This document shows, piece by piece, positions 26,152 to 33,278 of a DNA stretch of 58,166 nucleotides. A program made the translations under genes and the position numbers. The notes under the pieces are model-generated. The model was not told where the DNA came from. It did no database searches and worked only from the letters and a program-made list of their open reading frames with translations. The DNA is from Actinomadura chibensis NBRC 106107 (GTDB lineage Bacteria > Actinomycetota > Actinomycetes > Streptosporangiales > Streptosporangiaceae). Location of the stretch: NCBI RefSeq assembly GCF_001552135.1, contig NZ_BCQP01000076.1:1-58166 (forward strand), in the 5' to 3' direction. Each line of letters starts with the position of its first letter. The stretch's first letter is position 1.

Positions 26152-27578
26152 GCGAAGAACTCGCAGGCGTGGACGCGATCGGCCAGGCCGCGCTGGTCCG
26201 CGCCGGGGAGGTCTCGGCGGCCGAGCTGACCGAGGCCGCGATCGCCCGGATCGAGGCCGTCGACGGACGCCTCAACACCGTCATCCACCGTCGTTTCGAC
26301 AAGGCCCGCCGGGAGGTCGCGGACGGCCTCCCGGACGGCCCGTTCCACGGCGTCCCCATCCTCCTGAAGGACCTCGGGTGCGAGATGGCGGGGGAGCCGT
26401 CCCACTCCGGCAACCGGCTGCTCCGCGACCTCGGCCACCGCGCGACCGAGGACGCGGAGCTGACGAGGTCGATCGGGCGGGCCGGGTTCGCGATCCTCGG
26501 GCGGACGAACGTCCCCGAGTTCGGGCTGGTCAACACCACCGAGCCGGTCGCCTACGGCCCGGCCCGCAACCCGTGGGACACCGGCCGGTCGACCGGCGGC
26601 TCGTCCGGCGGGTCGGCGGCGGCGGTGGCGGCGGGACTCGTCCCGATCGCGCAGGCCAGCGACGGCGGCGGCTCCATCCGCATGCCCGCGTCCAACTGCG
26701 GGCTCTTCGGCCTGAAGCCGAGCCGCGGACGGATCAGCCCGGCCCCCGGCGGCGACAACATGGAGGGCCACACCACCCTCGGGTTCGTGTCGCGGTCGGT
26801 GCGCGACACCGCGGCCGCGCTCGACCTCGCCGCCGGTTACCGCGCCGGTGACTCGACGGTCGCGCCGCACCGTCCGGACAGCTACCTCGCGCTCGCCGCC
26901 GCCGACCCGGAGCCGCTGCGCGTCGGGCTGATGGACGTCCCGGACGTCAACGGCTTCCCCGTGGACGCCGACGTCAACGCGGTCGTCCGCGAGGCGGCCG
27001 GACTGCTCTCCGACCTCGGCCACCGGGTGGAGGTGTCGCACCCCGAGGCGATGACCGACCCCGAGTTCCTCGACCGGTGGCTGCACCTGCTCAGCCCCAC
27101 CGTCACGGCGATGTTCGAGGACCTGGAGGCGCTCGCGGGACGTCCGCTCGAACGCGGCGACGCCGAGGAGATGGCCTGGTGGTGGCGCGATCGCGGCGCG
27201 GAGATCGGCGCGGCCCGGCACATCGCGAACCAGGACTGGCGGGACCGCTTCCGCCGCCGGATGGCCTCCTGGTGGGCGGACGGCGGGTTCGACGTGCTGC
27301 TCTCGCCCGTCCTGCCGACGCCCGCGACCCCGCTCGGCTACTTCGACGGCGAGGAGGGGCTGCGCAGGTCGATCCGGATCCTCTGCTTCACGCCGCAGTT
27401 CAACATGGTGGGGCAGCCCGCCGCGTCCGTCCCGTTCGGGTTCAGCGGCGACGGCCTGCCGGTGGGCGTCCAGCTCGCCGCCGCCTACGGGCGCGAGGAC
27501 GTCCTCATCCGCCTGGCGGCCCAGATCGAGCGCGCCCGCCCCTGGGCGCGGCGACGACCCGCGATCTTCGCGGGCTGA
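26142..27578 (+). CDS. Amidase-signature hydrolase, copy 3
   Basis: The 478-residue protein has Lys76 in LLKDLG, Ser154 in GGSSGG and Ser178 in DGGGS. It shares with copy 2 the N-terminal VDAIGQAALVR start, the FGL-x-x-T/S substrate loop, and the C-terminal RARPWA end. AAGGAAGG stands upstream of two possible ATGs (26142 and 26148). Two related amidases around one transporter suggest successive hydrolysis of a substrate with more than one amide bond, or differing substrate ranges. Confidence 0.87.
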   Translation: MGMSEELAGVDAIGQAALVRAGEVSAAELTEAAIARIEAVDGRLNTVIHRRFDKARREVADGLPDGPFHGVPILLKDLGCEMAGEPSHSGNRLLRDLGHRATEDAELTRSIGRAGFAILGRTNVPEFGLVNTTEPVAYGPARNPWDTGRSTGGSSGGSAAAVAAGLVPIAQASDGGGSIRMPASNCGLFGLKPSRGRISPAPGGDNMEGHTTLGFVSRSVRDTAAALDLAAGYRAGDSTVAPHRPDSYLALAAADPEPLRVGLMDVPDVNGFPVDADVNAVVREAAGLLSDLGHRVEVSHPEAMTDPEFLDRWLHLLSPTVTAMFEDLEALAGRPLERGDAEEMAWWWRDRGAEIGAARHIANQDWRDRFRRRMASWWADGGFDVLLSPVLPTPATPLGYFDGEEGLRRSIRILCFTPQFNMVGQPAASVPFGFSGDGLPVGVQLAAAYGREDVLIRLAAQIERARPWARRRPAIFAG

Positions 27579-27596
27579 GGGGCGTACGTTTCTCCC

Positions 27597-28472
27597 GTGG
27601 AACGTCTGACGGAAACGGCGGACCTGTCCCGCGGGCGGGTCGAATACCGGTGGGAGCGGCGCGGGCCCGAGACCGTGCTGATGATGCACGGCGGGCACAT
27701 GCGCGCCTCCCTGCCCCTCGGGGAGGACGTGTTCGCCGACGCCGGGTACTCGGTGCTGGCGCCGTCGCGTCCCGGCTACGGCCGCACGCCGCTCACCACC
27801 GGCACGTCGGCGCCCGGGTTCGCCGACGTGGTCGCCGACCTGTGCGACCGCCTCGGCATCGGGTCGCTGGCGGCGGTGGTGGGGCAGTCGGCGGGCGGGC
27901 CGTCCGCGGTGGCGGTCGCCGCCCGCCATCCGGGGCTGGTGCGGCGGCTCGTCCTGCAGAGCGCGGTCGGCCCGCTGCCGTGGCCCGACCGGCGGACGCG
28001 GCTCGGCGGACGCGTCGTGTTCGACCCGCGCGCCGAGCGCGTGACCTGGGCGCTGCTACACCTCCTGATGCGCCGCGCTCCTGGAATTGGGCTGCGCCTG
28101 CTGCTGGGCGAACTGAGCGTCCAGCCGATCGGCCCGATCCTGGCCGCGATGGCGGAACCGCACCGGACAATGGCCGCGACCCTTTTCCAGCACATGCGCT
28201 CGGGCAGCGGCTTCGCCGCCGACCTGCGCGATTTCGGTGATGCGAGCGCCTATCGCGAGGTGGCGTCCAGCGTCGTCCAGCCCGCCCTGGTGATCGCCGG
28301 CCCCGAGGACGGCGCGGTCCCCTTCGCCCACGCCAAGGCCCTGGCGGCGGCCCTCCCCGACGCCCACCTGATAACCAGCGAGGCCCCGACGCATTTCATC
28401 TGGTTGAGCCCCGACTACCCCGGCATCGCCCGCGCCATCATCGACTTCCTCGAAGACCGCCGCCTCGCTTAG
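27597..28472 (+). CDS. Alpha/beta hydrolase
   Basis: This 291-residue protein has an intact machinery: HGG oxyanion motif at 31-33, GQSAGG with Ser98 and a C-terminal TSEAPTHFIWL containing the probable catalytic His. It lacks the HGGGPG signature of C-C hydrolases and may be an esterase or lactonase. The GTG start has no close ribosome site (GAGGGG lies about 17 bases upstream), so a start a few codons downstream is possible. It follows amidase copy 3 by 18 bases and overlaps the convergent PadR gene by four bases. Confidence 0.78.
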   Translation: MERLTETADLSRGRVEYRWERRGPETVLMMHGGHMRASLPLGEDVFADAGYSVLAPSRPGYGRTPLTTGTSAPGFADVVADLCDRLGIGSLAAVVGQSAGGPSAVAVAARHPGLVRRLVLQSAVGPLPWPDRRTRLGGRVVFDPRAERVTWALLHLLMRRAPGIGLRLLLGELSVQPIGPILAAMAEPHRTMAATLFQHMRSGSGFAADLRDFGDASAYREVASSVVQPALVIAGPEDGAVPFAHAKALAAALPDAHLITSEAPTHFIWLSPDYPGIARAIIDFLEDRRLA

Positions 28473-29044
28473 CCGGTCGGTCCTGTTTCGTCGGGCTGCG
28501 CGGTTCCGAAGTCGTCGGCGGTCATCGGGTCGGTCTCCCGCGCCCAGCGCGCCCAGTCGACCAGCGCCTGGTTGACGCGGACGCCCGCCTCCAGCGCGAT
28601 CCGCATCGCGCGCGCCTGGCGGCCGGTGCCCCATTCGCCGCGGTCCTTGCTCTCGGCGTAGCCGCGCAGCCTTTGGGCCATCTCGTCGTAGAACCGTTCC
28701 TCGCGGGCCAGATGCGCCTTGAGGTCGTCCGGGTCCATGAGCCAGAAGAAGTACGAGCGGAACAGGGTCTCCATCCGGAAGGTGTGGTCGACCTCCGCCT
28801 CGGACAGCCAGCGCCGCACCTCGGCCAGGCCCGCGTCCGTGAGCCGGTACGCCTTGCGGCCGCGCGGGCCGTGGCTGTCGACCTCGATGAGGCCCGCCGT
28901 CTCCAGCCGGGACAGCTCCATGTAGATCTGCGGATGCCGGGCGGGCCACACCAGGCCCAGCGCCTCGGAGAAGCGGCGCGCCAGGTCGTATCCGCTCGCC
29001 GGGCCTTCGGCCAGCAGCCCGAGGAGGCCATGGCGCAGCGACAT
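28469..29044 (-). CDS. PadR family transcriptional regulator
   Basis: The 191-residue protein has the PadR winged helix at the N-terminus (LRHGLLGLLAEGPASGYDLA, with IYMELSRLETAGLIE in the recognition region and GRKAYRLTDAG as the wing). A long C-terminal helical domain (about 85-175) for dimerisation follows. It is divergent from the SDR gene, and the space between holds a perfect ATGT-N8-ACAT site. PadR proteins repress a neighbouring gene and release on a small phenolic or drug ligand, so it probably controls the SDR and itself. Confidence 0.9.
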   Translation of the reverse strand: MSLRHGLLGLLAEGPASGYDLARRFSEALGLVWPARHPQIYMELSRLETAGLIEVDSHGPRGRKAYRLTDAGLAEVRRWLSEAEVDHTFRMETLFRSYFFWLMDPDDLKAHLAREERFYDEMAQRLRGYAESKDRGEWGTGRQARAMRIALEAGVRVNQALVDWARWARETDPMTADDFGTAQPDETGPTG

Positions 29045-29089
29045 CCGCACACTCCAGCGACGAGACCCGATTCCTGCCCTCCGCACATC

Positions 29090-29138
29090 TTGACACAGCC
29101 GAACACACAGGTAAACGATGACATGTACAAACCAACAT
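29090..29138 (+). promoter_or_regulatory. PadR operator with candidate SDR promoter
   Basis: A TTGACA -35 box at 29090-29095 is followed after 16 bases by a weak -10 (TAAACG, 29112-29117). Immediately downstream, ATGTACAAACCAACAT (29123-29138) fits the PadR consensus ATGT-N8-ACAT exactly, flanked by two ACATGT words. Binding there would block the SDR transcript. The SDR start is 28 bases beyond. Confidence 0.7.
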
Positions 29139-29165
29139 GTTCGTTTATTCAGCTGAGGTGATCGC

Positions 29166-30026
29166 ATGTCGAGCACGGGTGCGTCGCGGGCCGTCCTGCT
29201 GACCGGGGCCAACGGCGGGATCGGCCACGCCACCGCGCGGGCGCTGGCCGACGAGGGCTTCCAGGTCTTAGCGGGGGTGCGGAGCAGCGTCGGGCGGCTC
29301 TCCGAGATCCCCGGGGTGCGGGTCCTCCCGCTGGACGTCACCGATCCCGAGAGCGTCGAGGAGGCCGTCCGCCAGGTGCGGGCGATCGCGGGCGACGGCC
29401 TGTACGCGGTGGTCAACAACGCGGGGATCATCGTCCAGGGGCCGTTCGAGCTGGTCCCGGCGGACGAGCTGCGGCGGCAGTTCGAGGTCAACGTGTTCGG
29501 CCCGGCGGCCGTCACGCGGGCGTTCCTGCCGATGCTGAGGTCCGGCAAGGGGCGGGTCGTCAACCTGACCGCCGCCACCGCGCGGGTCGCGGGCCCGTTC
29601 TTCGGCCCGGTCTCGGCGAGCAAGGCGGCGCTCGCCTCGATGTCGGACGCCCTGCGCCTGGAGCTGGCGCACTGGGGCATCCGCGTCGTGGTGGTCGAAC
29701 CGGGGCTGACGGACACCGCGATCTTCGCCAAGGCCGCCGCCGCCACCGAGGCGACCGCCGCCGAGCTGCCGCCCGAGCGGGTCGCGATGTACCGGGGGCA
29801 GCTCGACGCGGTCAGCGCGTCGATGTCGGCGGCGAAGGCCGCGCCGCCGTCGATCGTCGCGGCGGCCGTCGTCCGCGCGCTGACCGCGGGCAGGCCGAGG
29901 CCCCGCTACACCGTCGGACCGGACACACGCCTGCTCGGCCTGCTCGCCCGCCTGCCGCTGCGGACCCGCGACCGGCTGCTGTCGCGGGCCATCGGCCTGC
30001 ACAAGGTCTCCCCGGCGCGGGGCTGA
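29166..30026 (+). CDS. Short-chain dehydrogenase/reductase with Tyr-to-Val active-site change
   Basis: The 286-residue protein has a classical SDR cofactor site TGANGGIG (13-20) and NNAG (84-87). The catalytic YxxxK motif reads VSASK, with Val149 in place of Tyr and Lys153 kept. The upstream catalytic-Ser strand reads VNLTAAT, without the usual Ser-Ser. Catalysis by the normal proton relay is therefore unlikely. The gene also contains a rare TTA codon (29268-29270). It is controlled from the PadR operator upstream. It may be a ligand-binding or regulatory SDR, or a sequencing error at one codon could explain the Val. Confidence 0.83.
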   Translation: MSSTGASRAVLLTGANGGIGHATARALADEGFQVLAGVRSSVGRLSEIPGVRVLPLDVTDPESVEEAVRQVRAIAGDGLYAVVNNAGIIVQGPFELVPADELRRQFEVNVFGPAAVTRAFLPMLRSGKGRVVNLTAATARVAGPFFGPVSASKAALASMSDALRLELAHWGIRVVVVEPGLTDTAIFAKAAAATEATAAELPPERVAMYRGQLDAVSASMSAAKAAPPSIVAAAVVRALTAGRPRPRYTVGPDTRLLGLLARLPLRTRDRLLSRAIGLHKVSPARG

Positions 30027-30041
30027 GCGGACACCGCGCGG

Positions 30042-31082
30042 TCAGGCCACCCGGACGCCGCCCGCGAACGGCCGGCCGGCGATCGGGGCGATCTTCACGA
30101 CGTCGCCCGTCTGGGGCGCGTGCACCATGTTGCCGTTGCCGATGTAGAGGCCCATGTGGTGCAGGTCGCTGTAGAAGAACACCAGGTCGCCGGGCTTGAG
30201 CTGGCTCTGCGAGACGCGCGTCCCGGCGGTGAACTGGCTGCCGGTGTAGTGGGGGAGGCTGATGCCGACCTGGGCGTAGGCGTAGAGCGTCAGCCCGGAG
30301 CAGTCGAAGCCCTTGATGTTGGCGCCCTGCGCGGTGCCGTAGGTCGGGCCGGACGCGCTGCCCCCGCCCCACGAATACGGGACGCCCCGCTGGCTCAGCG
30401 CCGCCGCGACCGCGCCCATGGCCTTCGCCGAAGCGCCGCCGGGAGCGACGTTCACGGCCGGGCCCGCGCCCGTGCGCGCCCCGGGCCCGACCCCCAGTTT
30501 GGCTTCGACCTTCTTCAACCGCGCTTGCAGGTCCTTGCGCTTCTTCTTGGCTTCCTCGGTGAGCTCGCGGACCTGCTTCGCCCGCGCCTCGGCGGACTTC
30601 CGGGCGCGCTCCGCCGCCTGCATCATCTGCAGGAGCTGGGCGATGCGGGCGCCGTCCTGGCGGGCGAAGTAGTTGAGGGTGGCCGACTGGTCGAGCACGG
30701 CCTGCGGGTCGCCGGACGAGGCGAACGCGACCGCCGGGTCCGCCGGGCCGTTCTTGTAGCTGTCGGCGGCGAGCTGGACGATCCGGGCCCGCGCCTCGTC
30801 CAGCGCCTTCTTCTGCCGCGCCGCGTTGCCCTCGGCGACCCGGGCGGCGCGCTGGGCCTGCTGGAGCCGGACCCGCAGCCCGTTGTACTGCTCGCTGAGC
30901 CTCTCGGCGTCGTCGGCGAGCTTCTTCTGCTGGGCGGTCAGCTCCCGGCGGGACGGCGTCGGCTCGGCGACCGCCGCCGGGGGAGCCACGAGGCCCGCCG
31001 CGAGGGCGATGGACGCCGTCCATGCCGCGCCCGCGACGATCGCGCGGGCAGGCGTTCCGGAAACGGCAGCGCGACGCTGCAT
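30042..31082 (-). CDS. Secreted NlpC/P60 peptidoglycan endopeptidase with coiled-coil domain
   Basis: The 346-residue protein begins with a signal peptide (hydrophobic core about 14-35, AVAEP cleavage region). A long Lys/Arg/Glu/Ala-rich coiled coil (about 45-195) follows, then a C-terminal NlpC/P60 domain with Cys261 in GFDCSG, His309 in HHMG and His321 in MVHAP. This matches RipA/PcsB-like enzymes that cut the stem peptide during cell separation or growth; the coiled coil normally restrains the enzyme. A c-di-AMP riboswitch fills its leader and a BlaI-type palindrome lies farther upstream, tying it to envelope-stress signals. Confidence 0.9.
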   Translation of the reverse strand: MQRRAAVSGTPARAIVAGAAWTASIALAAGLVAPPAAVAEPTPSRRELTAQQKKLADDAERLSEQYNGLRVRLQQAQRAARVAEGNAARQKKALDEARARIVQLAADSYKNGPADPAVAFASSGDPQAVLDQSATLNYFARQDGARIAQLLQMMQAAERARKSAEARAKQVRELTEEAKKKRKDLQARLKKVEAKLGVGPGARTGAGPAVNVAPGGASAKAMGAVAAALSQRGVPYSWGGGSASGPTYGTAQGANIKGFDCSGLTLYAYAQVGISLPHYTGSQFTAGTRVSQSQLKPGDLVFFYSDLHHMGLYIGNGNMVHAPQTGDVVKIAPIAGRPFAGGVRVA

Positions 31083-31089
31083 GCGGTGT

Positions 31090-31208
31090 CGTCCTCTCCA
31101 GTGCCGCCTACCGGGTGAGCTGCCGGGTTCGGGCCGGAGTCGCCCTACCGCTCGCGCGAGCGGATTCACCCCAGGTGGAGAATCGGTTCCCCGGTTCCGC
31201 GGACCGCA
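31090..31208 (-). promoter_or_regulatory. ydaO/yuaA-type c-di-AMP riboswitch
   Basis: Read on the minus strand, the leader contains the conserved blocks of this riboswitch class in order: CCGCGGAACCGGGGAACC, then GGGGTGAATCCG, a variable GC-rich stem (GCTCGCGCGAGC), GTAGGGCGA, GAACCCGGCAGCTCACCC and GGTAGGCGG. It ends eight bases before the NlpC/P60 ATG. Its last helix includes the GGAGAGG ribosome site, so binding c-di-AMP could hide the site or end transcription. Actinobacterial members of this class commonly precede cell-wall hydrolase genes. Confidence 0.9.
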
Positions 31209-31268
31209 CCGGCCCGCGAGATTCGGCGCGGGTCGTCACCGTCCCCGGCGGGGACGCGTCGCGACGAC

Positions 31269-31287
31269 CTCCTACGCAGCGTAGGAG
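31269..31287. promoter_or_regulatory. Probable BlaI-type operator in the NlpC/P60 promoter
   Basis: CTCCTACGCAGCGTAGGAG is a perfect palindrome with nine-base arms around one A. On the minus strand it sits directly after a TATCTC -10-like hexamer preceded by TTGGGT at 16 bases. A second CCTAC-N5-GTAGG site lies at 33264-33278, and the BlaI/M56 pair is encoded in between. Confidence 0.6.
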
Positions 31288-31330
31288 ATAACGGCCTCAT
31301 CTCGCCACCCAACCGGCAGATCCCGGCAAT

Positions 31331-32266
31331 TCAGCAGAGGTGGGCCAGCTCGGCGATCGTCGCGGCGGCGACCGCCAGCGGGGCGGCGACGGCGAGCGCG
31401 GCGAAGGCGAAGGCGGCCAGCCGCGCGGTGCGGCGCGGCCCGCCCGTCCCCGCGTTCTCCAGCCGCAGCACCCGCTCCGCCAGCGCCCGGTCGGACGGGC
31501 CCGCCGCGCCGAGCGCGCCCGCCACCCCCGGCGCCGCCGCGAGCCTGCGCAGCGCGCCGACGAGCGTCCGCCCGCCGCAGGCCCGCGCCGCCGCGTCGTC
31601 GGCGGCCATCTCCAGCAGCGGCGGAAGGGCCCGCTTCGCCCGCCGGACGGTCGGCGGCCAGGGCAGCACGGCGTGCGCCAGGTCGAGCATGAGCAGCAGC
31701 GCGTGGTGCCGCTGCCGCAGATGGGCCCGCTCGTGGACGAGGACCGCGTCGAACTCCTCCGGCGTGAGCGCGTCCCGCGTGCCGGTGCTGACCACGATCG
31801 CGCGCCGCCGGGCGGGCAGCGAGTAGGCGACGGGGACCGGGTGGTCGAGGACGAGGACGTCCCCGTGCCGCTCGTCCTCGCGCGCGACGAGCCGGAGCAT
31901 CTCGCGGTGCCGCCGCCGGTGCCGCACCGCGCGCCGCAGCCGGGGCAGCCCGCGCGCGACCCGGAACCCGCACGCCGCCAGCAGGACCAGGCTCGCGGCC
32001 GCCGCCGTCGCGATCGCCTCGGCGCCGTGGTGCGGCAGGCAGTCGCGCAGCCGTTCCAGCAGGCCGTGGCCGGGCGCGGGCGGCGACAGCAGCGCCGCCG
32101 CGACGACCCCGGCGCAGGCGATGAAGGTGCCGGTCACGGCCGCGACCCAGCAGGCGATGGCGGTCCCCGGGTGCGCGGCGGGCCGTCCCGGCCGGTCGAG
32201 CACCGGCCCCGCCGCGCAGCCGAGCAGCACGGCGGTGGCGATCAGCCCGAGCACGAGGTAGAGCAC
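31331..32266 (-). CDS. M56 (BlaR1-like) membrane zinc metallopeptidase
   Basis: The 311-residue protein has four to five TM segments and the gluzincin motif HERAH with His178, Glu179 and His182 in a cytoplasmic loop, plus a downstream EMAADD region that supplies the third ligand. It lacks the penicillin-sensor domain of BlaR1, as most actinobacterial members do. It begins four bases after the BlaI-like stop. The expected role is to sense an envelope signal and cleave or inactivate the BlaI repressor. Confidence 0.88.
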   Translation of the reverse strand: MLYLVLGLIATAVLLGCAAGPVLDRPGRPAAHPGTAIACWVAAVTGTFIACAGVVAAALLSPPAPGHGLLERLRDCLPHHGAEAIATAAAASLVLLAACGFRVARGLPRLRRAVRHRRRHREMLRLVAREDERHGDVLVLDHPVPVAYSLPARRRAIVVSTGTRDALTPEEFDAVLVHERAHLRQRHHALLLMLDLAHAVLPWPPTVRRAKRALPPLLEMAADDAAARACGGRTLVGALRRLAAAPGVAGALGAAGPSDRALAERVLRLENAGTGGPRRTARLAAFAFAALAVAAPLAVAAATIAELAHLC

Positions 32267-32270
32267 GCCG

Positions 32271-32651
32271 TCAGTCCCCTTCGGCGCCGGAGGCGCGGCG
32301 GCGCAGGGCGTCCAGCAGGTGGCGCGCGTCCTCCGGCGGGACGCTCTCGGCGAACCGGGTGAGGATGCTCCCGTGGTCGGCGGACTCGGTGAGCGCGTCG
32401 AGCATCAGCTCGACCGCGTACTCCTCCCGGGCGCGGGTCGGCGAGTAGCGGAACGCCAGACCGTCCCGCGTGCGCCGCAGCAGCCCCTTCTGCGCCAGCC
32501 GTTCGGCCACGGTCTGGACGGTGTTGTAGGCGAGCGTCTTGTCGGCGTTCTCGTTCAGCTCCGCCAGCAGTTCGCGGACCCGCAGCGGGCCGGGCGCCTC
32601 CCAGAGCACGTCCATGATGGAGCGCTCAAGCGATCCGCCCAGTCCGGCCAT
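32271..32651 (-). CDS. BlaI/MecI/CopY-type repressor
   Basis: This 126-residue winged-helix protein has the family start LERSIMDVLWEAPGPLRV, the recognition helix region LAYNTVQTVAERL and a C-terminal dimerisation helix set with ALTESADHG. ATG 32651 follows GGAGGTG; three upstream in-frame starts are less likely. It forms an operon with the M56 peptidase. Nearby CCTAC-N5-GTAGG palindromes at 31269-31287 and 33264-33278 are the best candidate targets. Its own promoter region has a different short palindrome (GCACA-CAT-TGTGC, 32670-32682). Confidence 0.9.
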   Translation of the reverse strand: MAGLGGSLERSIMDVLWEAPGPLRVRELLAELNENADKTLAYNTVQTVAERLAQKGLLRRTRDGLAFRYSPTRAREEYAVELMLDALTESADHGSILTRFAESVPPEDARHLLDALRRRASGAEGD

Positions 32652-32711
32652 GGGAGACACCTCCATTCCGCACACATTGTGCCGGAGAACCCGGCCCCGC
32701 CCCAGGAACCC

Positions 32712-33224
32712 TCAGTGGTGGTACTGGTGGACGACGGCGTGCCCCTTCCCCTTGCCGATCATCCAGCGGTTCACCGGCGTCGTCAGGACGAACGCGACGA
32801 CGAACGCCACGGCCAGCGCGCCCCAGAACGTCGCGTCCGCGAGACCCGCGTGCATGGCTCCGGGGATCAGCACCATGGTCGCGTTGTCCAGCACCTCCAT
32901 GATCGCGATCGACACCGTGTCGGCGGCCAGGGCGACCTTGAGCGCCGCCCGCGGCGACAGCCCGGCCTTCAGCACGCCGCGCATGGTCAGCGCGTAGCCG
33001 AACACGAACGCCAGGACCACGGCGAGGACGATCGTCGCCGCGTTCGACCAGCCGAACGCCGTCCCGATGACCATGCCGAGCACCTCGCCGATGGCGCATC
33101 CGGTGAGGCAGTGCAGCGTCGCCTGCGCGGCCGCCGTCCAGGAGACCCCCGCCCCGGCATGGTGGTGGGCGCCGTGCCCGTGTGTGCCGCTCTGGTGCGC
33201 CTCATGCCCGTCTTGGGTGGTCAT
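32712..33224 (-). CDS. DUF4396 membrane protein
   Basis: The 170-residue protein begins with a His-rich hydrophilic segment (His residues at about 7-22) and has about four TM helices, with HCLTGCAIGEVLGM (about 38-51) typical of DUF4396. It ends in an HAVVHQYHH tail. The His-rich ends suggest metal binding, but the family has no assigned function. Its promoter contains a CCTAC-N5-GTAGG palindrome, so it may be part of the BlaI regulon. The ATG at 33224 follows GGAGAG. Confidence 0.85.
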   Translation of the reverse strand: MTTQDGHEAHQSGTHGHGAHHHAGAGVSWTAAAQATLHCLTGCAIGEVLGMVIGTAFGWSNAATIVLAVVLAFVFGYALTMRGVLKAGLSPRAALKVALAADTVSIAIMEVLDNATMVLIPGAMHAGLADATFWGALAVAFVVAFVLTTPVNRWMIGKGKGHAVVHQYHH

Positions 33225-33263
33225 CCATACTCTCCAGCCGCTTGTCCGACTCCGGAAGTATGC

Positions 33264-33278
33264 CCTACACGCTGTAGG
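33264..33278. promoter_or_regulatory. Probable BlaI-type operator in the DUF4396 promoter
   Basis: CCTACA-CGC-TGTAGG is a perfect six-base inverted repeat. On the minus strand it lies just before a CATACT -10-like hexamer, inside the promoter spacer of the DUF4396 gene. It overlaps the stop codon of the upstream MFS gene. Confidence 0.55.
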
